From Smallanthus sonchifolius (lineage: Eukaryota > Streptophyta > Magnoliopsida > Asterales > Asteraceae), in NCBI GenBank assembly GCA_023525975.1, contig CM042032.1, positions 76,778,260 through 76,842,259 on the forward strand: a DNA stretch of 64,000 bases, in the 5' to 3' direction. The translations under genes were made by a program, and so were the position numbers. The notes under the pieces are model-generated. The model saw only the letters and a list, made by a program, of their open reading frames with translations. It had not been told where the DNA came from and did no database searches. This document shows, piece by piece, positions 42,626-53,754 of the stretch (position 1 is its first letter; the number at the start of each line of letters is the position of its first letter).

Positions 42626-45352
42626 TTATTCTTCATCTTCCAGAACAGTTGAAAGCCCGGTTTCCGTGTTGAATTCTGGATTCAAGAACTTTGCAACAAA
42701 AGCCCAGAGTATATAGACATCACTAAAGTTAGTCAAAAACCCCAAAGAAGCAGTCACCACTTCAACCCTAAAAAACCCACTTTTCCCATTATGCCCTCCG
42801 TTCTCCATCGGCTTGCACAGTGTCGTATCTTCATGATTTGGAGCCCCGCGGTGCGGTTTTGAGCTATCCAAGATCCGTATATGACTAAGTATCCCGACTC
42901 CAAGAGAAATCCCGTTTAGTTCAGCCAATCTCTGAACAGTTTCGGGAGTGATTAAACCTTTTTTTCTGTCTCTAACATTAAATGCCACGGATGCACCCCT
43001 TTCGTATTTTATTTTTGGCCCGTATATGTGAACCAGTGGCGTACTGTCTTGCCCGTTTGGACCGGGTATTCGTAGCTGAAGCAGTGATGTTACGAGCCAA
43101 TTGACCAAGAACCGTAGCCGGAGAGTGGTCTTGTTGAGACCCAGCATGTTTACATGATCAAGATGCTTACACGTGATCTCGGGTTCCCTCCTACTCGATT
43201 CTTGACCTTCGACATAATCTCCATCACTAATATAATCATCTTCTTCAACATTTGCAGCTAAAAACTCTCCGTTTTTACTCTGTTCTTGTAAAGTAAATGA
43301 TACCCGTCTCCCCTTGCTTCCAGGATCTTGCTCGTTTTCATCAACCCCAAAAAGTCGACTGCCCGGAAACCGATTCCCTTCTCTCCTTCCCAACAACCGG
43401 AATTCCCCCTCAGTCTCCCGTCTTATGGCACTTTCTTTTGCCTGAGAAGTGATTTTTGAGCTCGACCCGTTTTCCCATTTGCTTGTTTCGGTTTCTTCTT
43501 CAATCTCATGAAAATTGTGATTATTTGGAGTATTGTTTGTTGCCTCCACAAAGTAATCTTCTTGGGGATCTTCCTTAATCCGGTCCAATTCTTGAGATAC
43601 CGACATAACAGCTGCATCAAATGACAACATTTGAGCTTCCTGGTCATATATGGGACTATTAGCTATCTTTGAGGTCGGTTTAGGAGACGATAGCCGTTTG
43701 TTTTTGTTCCGGCCCGTGAACCAAAAAGGTGGCAGCGGCGATGTTGAAACCCCATGCTTATTGTTCACCTGACCACCACCATAATCGGACCCTGCCGGGC
43801 TCTGTCCAAGATCAATCCATAACGAGTTATCAGATGACTCGTCTTCACTAAAAACCGGGCTCTTCATCACTTCACCAACCGAAAAGCTCTCACTTTCTTC
43901 AAAAATTGTGCTCGCCCCATCTCTATCAGAGATGTTATCATGCTCCAATTCTGTATCAAACACTTCTCTCACTTGAGCAGATGTATAAGCGCCAGAAAAC
44001 GCGGGTAATTGCGGGCCGGGCCGAGTTTCAGACATGCCATCACCATTCCCGCTGACTTCATCGTCTTCGATTCCAGCCAATACCGGCATCCCATCAACAG
44101 AATCACTTAAGTATAAAGGAAACACCGGGCTGATCTTAACTATACCGGAACCAGCATGACCCGATTGATTTTGAAGGCTTCTTATCACCGATTTCTTGAT
44201 GAGCAGGCACCCAAATCCAGTCGGATCAAACCCAAAAACCCGGTAAAAAGACGTGATGATAAAATCGGGCCGAAAAAGAGACAACCCGAGTGAATCCATG
44301 TCTTTAGGACCCAACGCCCCTGCATCAAGCAACACATGCCAGTTGTTCTGTTGAGCCAAAGCCATCCACTGATAAGAATATTTAGCACCCGTAACCCTCG
44401 ACTGGACAGGGAAAACAAACAAACCAGCAGCCAAGTCTTTTTTCTTCTTCTTTTTGTTTGAAATTTGCTTTCGTAAATCAGTTGAACAGAGTTTAAGCGT
44501 CGGCCACTTAAACCAAGCACTCTGAACTTTTGCACCTTTCTCTTTAGCACTCTGAGCCATCCAATTAACCGACTGGCTCTCGTGATCAAACATTGTTAAC
44601 AACTTTTTATTCGTGTGAAACGGGTAAGATTCAGCTAGAAGCTTAAAAGCAGAACCTCTACTAACAGTGAAAACAAGCCCGTATTCGTTCCCGGGTATGT
44701 TCAAATAATCCATAATCCGAGTCTTGATATCGTGTTCTACAGTTCCTTTCTCAGCACCACCATAAAGAGCATGATTACTCAAATTTGCAGTTATTTCAGA
44801 TAAACTAAATGTAGATGACTCCCAATAATGAACAGTTTGCAGAAATGAAAACAACCCAAATCCACAATAATCAAGGCATACCTTTGGAGGAACAGATTCA
44901 GACAAATGGGAATAATCATCTGACCTCAAATGATCAATCTTTTCTGAAGACTGATACTTTGGGTACATTGTGAGGAACTTGGAGAATGATTGATGGAGAT
45001 CAGGGATCGATTGTTCATCATCAAATGTTCGGTCAGCAGCCAGTGCAGTTGCTCTGAGGAACTCTTTCTGGGTCTCGAGTCTAGCGAGAGACCGCGATCT
45101 TCCCAACCCATCATCTTGATTGTTGACTGCAGATTCAGAGTCAATATCTTGGGATTTCACAAGTGACCCATCTTCAGATGCTTCTTCAAGAGCTTCTCTG
45201 AGTTTGTGTTCTTGTAATCTCCTCAGAACTGATGGGTTTTTCTTGATTTCATCTGGTGAGTAAGGGTTTTCAGACCCATTTTTCTTTTTGCTTTTTTTGT
45301 CTAAAATCAAAGCTGCACAGTGAGAAATTGGCTTCCATAGTGAAAGATGCAT
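42626..45352 (-). CDS. Moco-sulfurase-like PLP-fold protein (plant-specific branch)
   Basis: Single-exon gene encoding 908 residues from the ATG at 45352. The N-terminal half has the aminotransferase class-V fold: LDYCGFGLFS (about 160), a DHESQSVNWM segment (about 256), HVLLDAGALGPKD with the cofactor aspartate (about 343), and TSFYRVFGFDPTGFGCLLIK (about 368-387). A long acidic, serine-rich linker follows (about 425-720). A conserved C-terminal part comes last (HVNMLGLNKTTLRLRFLVNW, VHIYGPKI, GASVAFNVRD, SLGVGILSHIRI). In Moco sulfurases such as ABA3 the FYK lysine carries PLP; here the aligned residue is Arg371. The plant-specific relatives I recall also have arginine, so a non-canonical or lost activity is likely. 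The substrate is unknown. Introns are absent, usual for this branch. Confidence 0.93.
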   Translation of the reverse strand: MHLSLWKPISHCAALILDKKSKKKNGSENPYSPDEIKKNPSVLRRLQEHKLREALEEASEDGSLVKSQDIDSESAVNNQDDGLGRSRSLARLETQKEFLRATALAADRTFDDEQSIPDLHQSFSKFLTMYPKYQSSEKIDHLRSDDYSHLSESVPPKVCLDYCGFGLFSFLQTVHYWESSTFSLSEITANLSNHALYGGAEKGTVEHDIKTRIMDYLNIPGNEYGLVFTVSRGSAFKLLAESYPFHTNKKLLTMFDHESQSVNWMAQSAKEKGAKVQSAWFKWPTLKLCSTDLRKQISNKKKKKKDLAAGLFVFPVQSRVTGAKYSYQWMALAQQNNWHVLLDAGALGPKDMDSLGLSLFRPDFIITSFYRVFGFDPTGFGCLLIKKSVIRSLQNQSGHAGSGIVKISPVFPLYLSDSVDGMPVLAGIEDDEVSGNGDGMSETRPGPQLPAFSGAYTSAQVREVFDTELEHDNISDRDGASTIFEESESFSVGEVMKSPVFSEDESSDNSLWIDLGQSPAGSDYGGGQVNNKHGVSTSPLPPFWFTGRNKNKRLSSPKPTSKIANSPIYDQEAQMLSFDAAVMSVSQELDRIKEDPQEDYFVEATNNTPNNHNFHEIEEETETSKWENGSSSKITSQAKESAIRRETEGEFRLLGRREGNRFPGSRLFGVDENEQDPGSKGRRVSFTLQEQSKNGEFLAANVEEDDYISDGDYVEGQESSRREPEITCKHLDHVNMLGLNKTTLRLRFLVNWLVTSLLQLRIPGPNGQDSTPLVHIYGPKIKYERGASVAFNVRDRKKGLITPETVQRLAELNGISLGVGILSHIRILDSSKPHRGAPNHEDTTLCKPMENGGHNGKSGFFRVEVVTASLGFLTNFSDVYILWAFVAKFLNPEFNTETGLSTVLEDEE

Positions 45353-46090
45353 CAAATCAGCAATCTGAATTAACCCAAGAAATTACCACACCAAAATCAA
45401 AGATTTGGCTTATTCACACATAAAGCCAAACCAAACCCTAATTCCCCAACAAAAAAGCAAAAAGGAACCAACTTTATAACATCCCCAAATCAAATAACCT
45501 TGAAATTTTGAAATTTGAACAATCCAAGCCCTAATTGGTGAACACAAATCAACCCCAGATGAAGAACAGAGGCCAAAGTTGAAATCTTGAAATTTGAGTT
45601 AAAAATCAAGAAAGGTCAATGCAGCTGTGTACAGTCATTGAAGAAGAACATGAAAGATAATAAAGCCAAAACAAACCCCACAACATATTTTTATAAAACC
45701 CAGAAAAAAGGAGCCCCCTCGAATCAAGATTCAAGAAAATTCCAAGCCCTAGACACAGAACATTAAAGAAAACTGAAACCCTAGATCCATAAAGAATGAT
45801 GGTGAAGGAAAAGGGTCAAAGAGGAAGAAACCCTAGTTTTGGAATTGATATTTCTTGCAAAAGCTCCAAACTTTTTTATCTCTTAGAGCATACCCACCAG
45901 ATCAATTGCTCATTAACTTCAGTTGTTGATCCAAAAACAAACCTCTGTTATTGATGATGACCCACTGTGTGTTTGTGTGTGTGTGGTTGACTCTTTCGGG
46001 CTGTAGCTATTGATGACGATGCACACTTATGAAATAAATAAATAAATATTCTGAGGTCGAGCAAGTGGTAATGAGTCTTGGCTTATTTTA
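45353..46090 (-). other. 5' leader and promoter of the Moco-sulfurase-like gene
   Basis: The stretch has a leader-like composition on the minus strand. A possible 3' splice site (ATTCAG, about 45366-45371 complement) just upstream of the ATG suggests a 5' UTR intron. A CAC/GTG dinucleotide run lies near 45970-45985. No TATA box was singled out. Confidence 0.45.
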
Positions 46091-46105
46091 ACCAACGACT
46101 TACCT

Positions 46106-46447
46106 TTTTTTTGAAAACGAACATCGAATGTTGTGACGTTGCACCTCCTGTTATATGGGAGAGGCTCATCCAACTTCGGTCAATATGTTATCTTAAACGG
46201 GCCTACTTGGCGTCAGAGTTGGAGAGCTTTCAAGAAAAAACCCCACCCAATACGGCCCCTTCCGGGCTTGAGGGAGAGCCGAGGCTTGAACTCTGGATCG
46301 GCGTGGGTAAAACCCTGGTACATCAGCCAAAAGGCCTCATTTGCGATGCCTCAGAAATTAATGGTAGTGACAGGGATTGAACCCGGGTCACTTGAGACTT
46401 TAGGCCTCACCTCAACCACTACACCACAACCTCTTTGGCAACAACAC
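46106..46447 (-). mobile_element. SINE with tRNA-like head
   Basis: Minus-strand reading: A-box-like GGTGTAGTGGTTGAGG, perfect-type B box GGGTTCAATCCC, a long GC-rich body and a tail CGTTTTC plus an A tract. A short duplication CTTACCT flanks it (46099-46105 and 46448-46454), extendable with two mismatches. It is about 342 bp long. The frames 46078-46380 and 46133-46513 are chance frames across it. Confidence 0.72.
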
Positions 46448-46454
46448 CTTACCT

Positions 46455-47043
46455 ACTCTGTTATTTTCCTATTTAGAATTCATTTTATCTTTTTGCTTAA
46501 ATTATATATTTAATACCAAAACTTTATGAATAAAAGGGGGAATGTGTTTTTCGCGTTAAAGTAACTTTTAATTTTTTTTTATTATAAAAGCTATATTAGA
46601 ATCCTGTGTATTACACAAGATTATATATTAAAAAAGATAAAACTTATAAATTTATAAATACGTCATAATTTGTCAGATTATTATGATCGTCTCGAGATAT
46701 GTCAAGTAGAAATGTGTGTGTATATTACGAGTTAGTATTTTTTTAATTAGTTATATTTTGATTTCCTATTATATATTTTCTTATTTAATATAATTAGTAT
46801 TATTCTTTAATAATGTATTTATAATATCATTACAATTTAATAAGAAAAAGATGCATTTATTAGGAGAGAGAGACGGGAAAACCAATGTGAGAAGGCATGA
46901 GGAAGTGACACGTGTCCATCTCAAACCTTTATTTATTAGTATAGTTCAGTTTAGCTACTATATTAAACTAGTATTGTGTCCGCGTGTGTTGAGACGTGTT
47001 AAACCGTGGAAGAAATTAACGTTCTCGAAAGCTTATAAAAAAA
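46455..47043. other. AT-rich intergenic, possible Helitron end
   Basis: Mostly AT-rich and non-coding. ACTAGTATTGTGTCCGCG at about 46967 would be a CTAGT terminus on the minus strand, but no clean hairpin accompanies it. The sequence continues after the hAT insertion at 48224. Confidence 0.35.
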
Positions 47044-47051
47044 GTCAAAAC

Positions 47052-48223
47052 TAGGGCTGAGCATCAGTTCGGAACCTAAAAGGTTCGGGTCATAGGAGGT
47101 TCTCAGTTCTCACGGGTCCTGGACCCTTCGGTTCTGGTTAGAACCTTTTTAAATCTGGGCAACCCGAAACAATCAACTGGCAGAGTTGTGTGCCTATGCT
47201 ATGACAAATGTTTATGTTCCAAACAGATTGCATCTTCATTGAATCAAGTTCAAAGTAGGATATGGCTGATGAATTGGAGTTTATTCATCTTCTTCAACCA
47301 TGATAATGGAAGAACATAAATCATTGACTTATTTAATCAGGATAAGTATGGTCTTTTAGCTATTTCTTGCTGTGTGCACGATAGTAGTCACATCCCAATC
47401 TTTATTCTTTTGAGACTAATATTTTTATACTAATGAAATGTCTCTTCCAGGTATTTAAATGTTATTCAAACAAGCGTCCCACGTTCAAGAATTCAACTAA
47501 CGTTTAATCACATAATTCATAAATACGGTTGTAAAACTTAAATATAAAAATCAAAACAATATTTATTTTTCATTCAATTGTCATTGACCCACCTAAAATC
47601 CTTAAATCTTCATTTAATCTTTATCGACTCGATCTTCTCAAAAACATCTAGATAAAACTAACGATTAAAAATTAAAAAAAAAACACTCGAATGAGATTAC
47701 CAAAATAATTACTTACACACAATTACACACACATGTATATATAGATCAGAACACATGGTTGCATGTTATTACGAACACACAATTACACACACTTCTTCTA
47801 AACCGTATGAACACACACAACACATACAATAAAATCACATACATAATACATACATGGATGAAGATGATGATAGTTGCAGCTTATTATGAAGAAAACGAAC
47901 TCGGACGAAGATGAGGTGATCGGTTCTTTCTTGGCAGACGAAGATTAGAGTGTTTGAAAGGTCGAAGGTGATGAAGTTGAGATTGTTTGAAGGCAACATA
48001 CGTATGTTTGTTTCAAAGGCCTAAAAAACTATGTTTTTTTTAAATCAAATCCAGACGGTTCTTGTGGTTCCTAAATGATCATCGTGGGTTATACCTGGAA
48101 CCGTGAAGTAGTGAATTGTAGAACCACATACCGACCCATGTGGCTAGTACGGTTCTTACCCACGGTTCTAGCGGTTTGGGTTCGTGGTTCCGGAGGATAG
48201 GAACCGGAAATCACTCACCCCTA
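47052..48223. mobile_element. Non-autonomous hAT element (1.17 kb)
   Basis: The left terminus TAGGGCTGAGCATC and right terminus (complement TAGGGGTGAGTGAT) are imperfect inverted repeats of hAT type. The flanking octamers are GTCAAAAC (47044-47051) and GCTAAAAC (48224-48231), six of eight matching. No transposase is encoded. The interior includes GGTTCT..AGAACC motifs near both ends. Confidence 0.65.
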
Positions 48224-48231
48224 GCTAAAAC

Positions 48232-48995
48232 CTCACGTGTTGCGGCGCTAAACGACGAAAAAATTCATATAACAATTAAATAAATTACCGTCTTCGAAAC
48301 TTTATATAAAAAAATAAAACATTTACTTAAACCTAAGCATTGCACCGAAAGCATTAGTAATATTCAAAACCCTATGTAAAAAAATGAAATGGAAAAAATG
48401 TTAACGCCTAAAACATTTGAAACTTTATATAAAGGAACGAAACCGTAGCAAACCTGTTAAAAATATGTAAACCGTTAAAAAAAATCAAAAATGAAACCGT
48501 AGTAAACTCGTTAAAAAAACGTAAACCGTAAAAATATTCACGTCAAAGAAGAAGAATAAAAAATTAAAGTATTAAAACCTATGTGTTACGCATTTCAGCG
48601 AAAACGTAAGTAATATTCAAAACCTTACATAAAAAAACGAAACTGAATAAAAGGTTAACGTCTAAAGTATTTAAAACTTTATATAAAAAAACGAAACCGT
48701 AGCATGGCCGTTAAAAAAAAGTAAACCATTAAAAAAAATAAAAAACAAAACCGTAAGAAAACCGTTAAAAAAAGTAAAAAGTTACAAAATACGGAAAAAG
48801 TAAAAAAGGTAAAAACTAGAATAAAAAAATAGTTGAAAAAATGTGGAGCTCCTAGGCTTCGAACCCGGGTTGTGGTCTTCACGTGTATAAGGGAGATGGA
48901 TGGAAAAAAAATCAAATAAAATAAGAAACGGGTTGTGGGCTTAGAACCCGGGCTGTGGGCTTTGAACCCGAGCTGTGGGCTTCAGTTTTGCTATA
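48232..48995. repeat. Degenerate repeats of an ACGAAACCGTAGCAAACC unit
   Basis: The unit, roughly 'ACTTTATATAAAAAAACGAAACCGTAG.AAACCGTTAAAAA', recurs at about 48290, 48420, 48480, 48600 and 48690. Near the right end a GAACCCGGG(C/T)TGTGGGCTT phrase repeats three times (48855-48985). This is likely the body of a decayed non-autonomous element. It is not coding. Confidence 0.6.
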
Positions 48996-49003
48996 GTAAC
49001 TAA

Positions 49004-49479
49004 TAGGGGTGTTCAAAGTCGGATATCCGAAAATTCGGATATCCGAAATTTTTGGATAGTGGATTTCACTATCCGAATCCGAATCCGAAATTTCGGATAT
49101 CCGAATTTCAAATATCCGAAAATTCGGATACGGATTCGGATAGTGAAACGGATATCCGAAAATATAAAAAAAATAAAAAAATATATAAAAATAATATTTT
49201 TAAATTACAAAAACAATTAAAAACCTTAAAAAACATTAGAAAATATACATATAAAAATATATAACTATAATATATCGGGTTTTGATTCAAATTTTCTTAT
49301 TTTTAAATAATAAAAACAATTAAAAAAATATATAAATATAATATTTCGGATATCCGAAATATCCGAAAATCACTATCCGAATCCGAAAATTCGGATATCC
49401 GAATTTTTGGATAATTCGGATTCGGATTTTCGGATAATTCGGGTTCGGTTTCGGATTCGGATTTTTTTGAACACCCCTA
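49004..49479. mobile_element. hAT MITE with perfect TSD and TIRs
   Basis: The terminal inverted repeat TAGGGGTGTTCAAA is perfect at both ends (49004-49017 and 49466-49479). The 8-bp duplication GTAACTAA is perfect (48996-49003 and 49480-49487). Both arms are packed with CGGATATCCG palindromes and TTCGGAT / ATCCGAA repeats. The centre is AT-rich and has no transposase. Confidence 0.93.
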
Positions 49480-49530
49480 GTAACTAAGTCTTATAACTAT
49501 TTCATTTTGTTTATTCAGTTTAATTACTTA

Positions 49531-51112
49531 GGTTATTGGGTATGGTTTCACATTTCACAACCTTTCACACTACCACATAAGCGTCAAATCAGTTTCCATC
49601 GATTTTCCACATATCTCCATATTTTGGGTGTTTGGTTCCACATTCAACATTGTTTTTACTGTCACGTCATATTTATTTTTTAATTATAAATAATAGTTAT
49701 GTTTTAACAATTTGTAAATAAAAATTAAAAAATAAACATAACTTAAACAACCGATTTCATTAATAATTAAAACATTAAATAAATATAAAAAAAGTAAAAA
49801 TAAGAACTCAACCACTTCTTGAGACGCTTTAGAATCTTCGCTTTTAGATGTTGGACCCTTTCAAGATCCTCCCCAAAAGGTGGTTGGTGTTCAACGCTAA
49901 CACCTTTAGATCCTCTACTGTCGTTCGCATTCTCCCTAAGTTTGATTTTTTTTGTTTTCAACCTCCTCGTATTTGACACTAAAATTCTGCAACTTTGTGA
50001 ACACTTTTTCCAACTTAACATTGTGGCTTTCGCTTTTTCCTTTGTCCTTTGCCTTGTTCCTCCCGATTGAGCGTTGTGGTTCGTCTCGAAACTCATCGGT
50101 TTCTTAGTGAGATCCACGAAACACCGTCCACCCCGAACCACTAGTAAGGGTCCATTCCCTATCTGTCATCTTTATTTTCGACCCGCTTCTTTGTTGAAGC
50201 ATCTCAGGCACCTTTACCCACATCTCAGGCTACGCCGAAGAATGTCCCAAGCACTAATAAGTTTGAAAACATGATTTTGATTCTATTGGTATTTTTCAAG
50301 TGACGCGTTCATGATGTCAACATCACTTTCACCACTTTTCTGGTTGTTGATTTTATTATTATATATACATGAGAACTTGAACACTCGTTGACAGATCTCC
50401 CGCCACTTTGAAGTGATAGTGTCCGGTGTGTGATACGGCTCTCGACCCATGATGTTGTGGAACCTATCCACAACTCAGGCCCACATCTTCCCATGTGTTT
50501 AGGCATTTCCGGTTATCAGATCCTCCGATAAGTCGATCCAAGCACGTGCCATTGCTTCTTCCTCTAGAAGGGATCCACTTTTGAGGGTCGTACAAATCCA
50601 CCTTCGCTTGTCGGTACCTCTTTTTTTGGTCGGTTGGACTTTGGGCCTCGGGTACGGTTTAGATCTCAGGTGGTGTGTCATATTGTGGTTGATAGTATTG
50701 TTGAGTAAGAGGCGGTTGTATTTGGTAGTTCCAAAGACCGTACGGTTATGGTTGTTGTTGTTGTTGCTAGTATTGAGCGGGAGGAGAAGAAGGCAACCAA
50801 AGCGGGTTGGGGTTGTTCGGTTGGTTCAAATCCATATTTTGAAAAACGTTGGAAGAAATTATTTTGGAGTAGGTTGAGAGAGTGTGGTGAAAATGTGTGT
50901 AATATATGTAGGAGGGGTGAAAGTGTTAAAAAAATTATTCTTTTAGGGGTTTAGACCGTTCCTCTATGGTCAAATATTTTTAAAAAAAACCTTTCATAAC
51001 ACCAGTGGTGTTCTCCACACAAAAGACCCACGCTCGTGGACCACTCCATAAGGTTGCGGTGTTCCACGGGTCCACGGGTCCAGATCATCTCCACGAACCA
51101 TACCCCATGGCC
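49531..51112 (-). mobile_element. PIF/Harbinger element carrying an ORF1 relic
   Basis: Ends are related by inversion: GGTTATTGGGTATGGTTTC on the left, and the complement of GAACCATACCCCATGGCC on the right. They sit in a TTA/TAA context as expected for Harbinger. The 1.58-kb interior holds a broken ORF1 but no DDE transposase. Confidence 0.65.
49860..50690 (-). pseudogene. Harbinger ORF1 (Myb/SANT-like) relic
   Basis: The minus strand encodes, in order, LEEEAMARAWIDLSEDLI (about 50570), VDRFHNIMGREPYHTPDTI and CIYNNKINNQKSGESDVD (about 50290-50470). In a different frame the RSIGRNKAKDKGK part follows (about 50020-50060). This is the Myb-like DNA-binding ORF1 protein of PIF/Harbinger transposons, often annotated as glutathione S-transferase T3-like. 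A stop and frameshifts separate the pieces. The frame 49767-50141 (minus) is a shadow of the last part. Confidence 0.8.
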
Positions 51113-51124
51113 TAATAAAAGAAA

Positions 51125-53752
51125 GAGTTAATTACACGGATGGCCCCTGTGGTTGACATTTTTTTTAAAGTTTGGCCCCCATGACTAAATAGCAAGGTTG
51201 GCCCTATTAGTTTATGATTTTATAACAAGGATGGCCCTTGGCATGGATGGACGTCTATTTTATCCGCTAAATGGCCACACGTGCATCTCACGTGATGGGC
51301 AATTCAGTCATTTCAAGATCTAACCTATAAAAGGTGTCATAAGTTAGATGCACCCACACTTCCCGCTTTCACTCACTGGCTTCCTCTTTCTTCGACGTTA
51401 AATGCATATGCCATTGGAGCTGAAGACAACCTCACACTTGTGCTAACGAACACAACATGTCTTGGGAAATCAGAGATCCGATAAGTGATTTTGATTTCCA
51501 GTCTTACGAGGTTTATGGAACGTACAGTTTTATCTTTATTTTTGAAATTTTCTACATGCAAATGTTCACAAGCTTCAATTTTCATCTTTTAGTAGTCTCT
51601 GTAGCATCGCTTTTAACATTTTCGTTTATATTGATTCATCGACAGAATATTACCCCAACATGTTCCCTTTTAAGGTTCATTATGGAGGTGTATTTTGGAA
51701 TTTTCTAGGTAGAAGGTATGTATTTGGCAGTGTATCATACATTGACTTCATACATATTGACCAATTTCGTGTGTATGACCTAATGCTCATGACTACTGCT
51801 ATGGGTTTGATCAAGCTGAGGGTTTCACTTTACTATCATGTTCTAGTTCCATGAAAAAAAATTAGACTTTGGATTACAAGCTTTACATAATGATGAAGAT
51901 GTCTTCTATATTAGGTAGTATCTTGAAAAAAAACAAACTTATTTGCTTGTACATTGAAAAAGGTCATACTATGGTTAACAGTTATCAGACAACCCCTGAG
52001 GTTGTGCCTAAGGTTATTATTGAGGGTGTTCATGTGGGTGTTAGTGAGGTTGTGAATGAGGGTGATGGTTTGAATATGGAGGTTGATGAAGGTGTTAATG
52101 GACATCTGGATCTTGCTATGAATTTTAATGATGACAACATGGATCTAAATGAGTCTGTGGCTGCGAAGACTGTTGAGGGCAGGGTTAAACCACAAAAGTT
52201 GCTAATGAAAAGAGTAGTTAATGCTATCAGGGTCAATGGAAAGTGTAGTCCTTTGACACCTATTGCAACAAAGTTGCTTCAAGTTACCAAATAAAAGGCA
52301 ACAAAATGTGTTGTTATGTGGAGATTTGGTACAAAGTGGCAGGTTGGTGGTCCTTTAGGGGAATAAACGGTAGTGGATGTTGAAGCAAGGGTGTGTAGTT
52401 GTAGGTGATAGTTACTTCAATTCATCTATATTCACATGTACAAAGGTAGTTACTAATAATATGTTGTGAATGTCAATCCATTTTACAGGGTGTGAGAGTT
52501 AACCAGGATACCATATAAGCATGATGTTGTTATTAACTAGGAAATGCGGTTGTCTATGGGCATAATGCGGACCAACTAGAAGCATGGGTTCATCCATGGT
52601 ATCATTTGGACACATGGGAAACTCCCTATTGCTAAACCAAATAAGAAACCTACAAAGGATGAAGTGGCCTACATGCTGAAATGGAGCAATGAGAGAAACT
52701 GCCAGGGTCGGGGAGGACTGTTACGTGCGAGAAATGCAAGAACAAAGAGCATAATATAAGGACATGTAAGGGGCTAGGATGGCCATGTTCTTGACTTTGC
52801 AGTTTGTTGTGTGATGGAGGCTTCTTTTGTTGATGGAGTTTTGTTTGTTGATGGAAGCTTGTTTTTGTTGATGGAAGTTTGTAATGCTACAATGCTTTTT
52901 GGTAGTCTTAACATCTATAAGTTTGTAATGCTTTTGTGTTGTATTTTCATGCTACAATGTCGTCGGGTTTAGGTTGTATTTTAGAATGGTATCATATGGA
53001 TTGTATTATGGAATATATTTGGCTACAAATATGTTAAAATTATGGCTTAATAATGCCTTTGTTTGTTGCAATTTTGTTATCATTTGGACATATTAAATGG
53101 GTTTTAGATTGTCTTTAATATGGCTGCAGATTGGCATATGAAATGCCTTTATTTTTTGCTACAATTTTGTTATCATTATTTATTATTGGTTTATGAAATG
53201 GGTTTAGGTTGTATTTAACATTGCTGCGGAATCATTCATTTTAGGTTGTTTAACTAGCCATTACAATGCAATCAGACATCTTCAAAAGACCTTCACTTAT
53301 GCACTTGTCAACATTAGTAAGTCATCCTAGAAATCCATGACATCATGAATCCTGTGAATGTAAAACGTTCTTAAGAACAAAGTAATTTGAAAAATTACAA
53401 ATTCAAACTCTTACCGTCTTAGGGCAACTGTAGAAGAGACGAGAAAGGTTGCAATTGGTCCACACAGTTAGAATGGTTGCTAACTCACCACAAAAGCATG
53501 TCGCCATTGAAGGATCTTGAGATCCGACGAAAGAGACGATAAGACTCTGCCGTTGGAAATTAAGGGAAGGGGCAGGGGTTTTAAATGAAATTATGTGTTA
53601 GGCTTGAAATGACCAAACTACCCATCACATGGGATGCACATGTGGCCATTTAACGGAGTAAATAGACATCCGTCCATGCCAAGGGCCATCTGTTTTACAA
53701 AATCGAAACCTGATATGGGCAGCGCTCATGTGGGTCAAACTTGCAAAAAGTG
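51125..53752 (+). mobile_element. Mutator-like element with long TIRs, deletion derivative
   Basis: Long inverted termini: GATGGCCCTTGGCATGGA on the left (about 51231) matches the complement near 53675, and the pairing extends through about 51330 and 53590. The last tens of bases at the right are diverged or replaced. The interior encodes two separated parts of a MuDR-type protein and lacks the catalytic core. The 9-bp target duplication was not found. Confidence 0.75.
51660..52790 (+). pseudogene. MuDR-type transposase relic (PB1-like and zinc knuckle)
   Basis: 5' part: VHYGGVFWNFLGRRYVFGSV and IDFIHIDQFRVYDL form the PB1-like N-terminal domain of plant Mutator proteins. They continue, after a frame break near 51855, through an acidic segment to 52294. 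3' part: HPWYHLDTW (about 52590), then a CCHC knuckle (CEKCKNKEHNIRTC, about 52720-52765) followed by a stop, all in broken frames. The DDE domain that belongs between them is deleted. Confidence 0.78.
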
Positions 53753-53754
53753 TC

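Noticed and set aside
46078..46513. Plus frames of 100 and 126 codons
   Set aside because: They are antisense to a SINE with A and B boxes and an A-rich tail; no protein family.
49767..50141. 124-codon minus frame as an independent gene
   Set aside because: The family-matching reading (GRNKAKDKGK) is in a different frame; this frame is a shadow of the Harbinger ORF1 relic.
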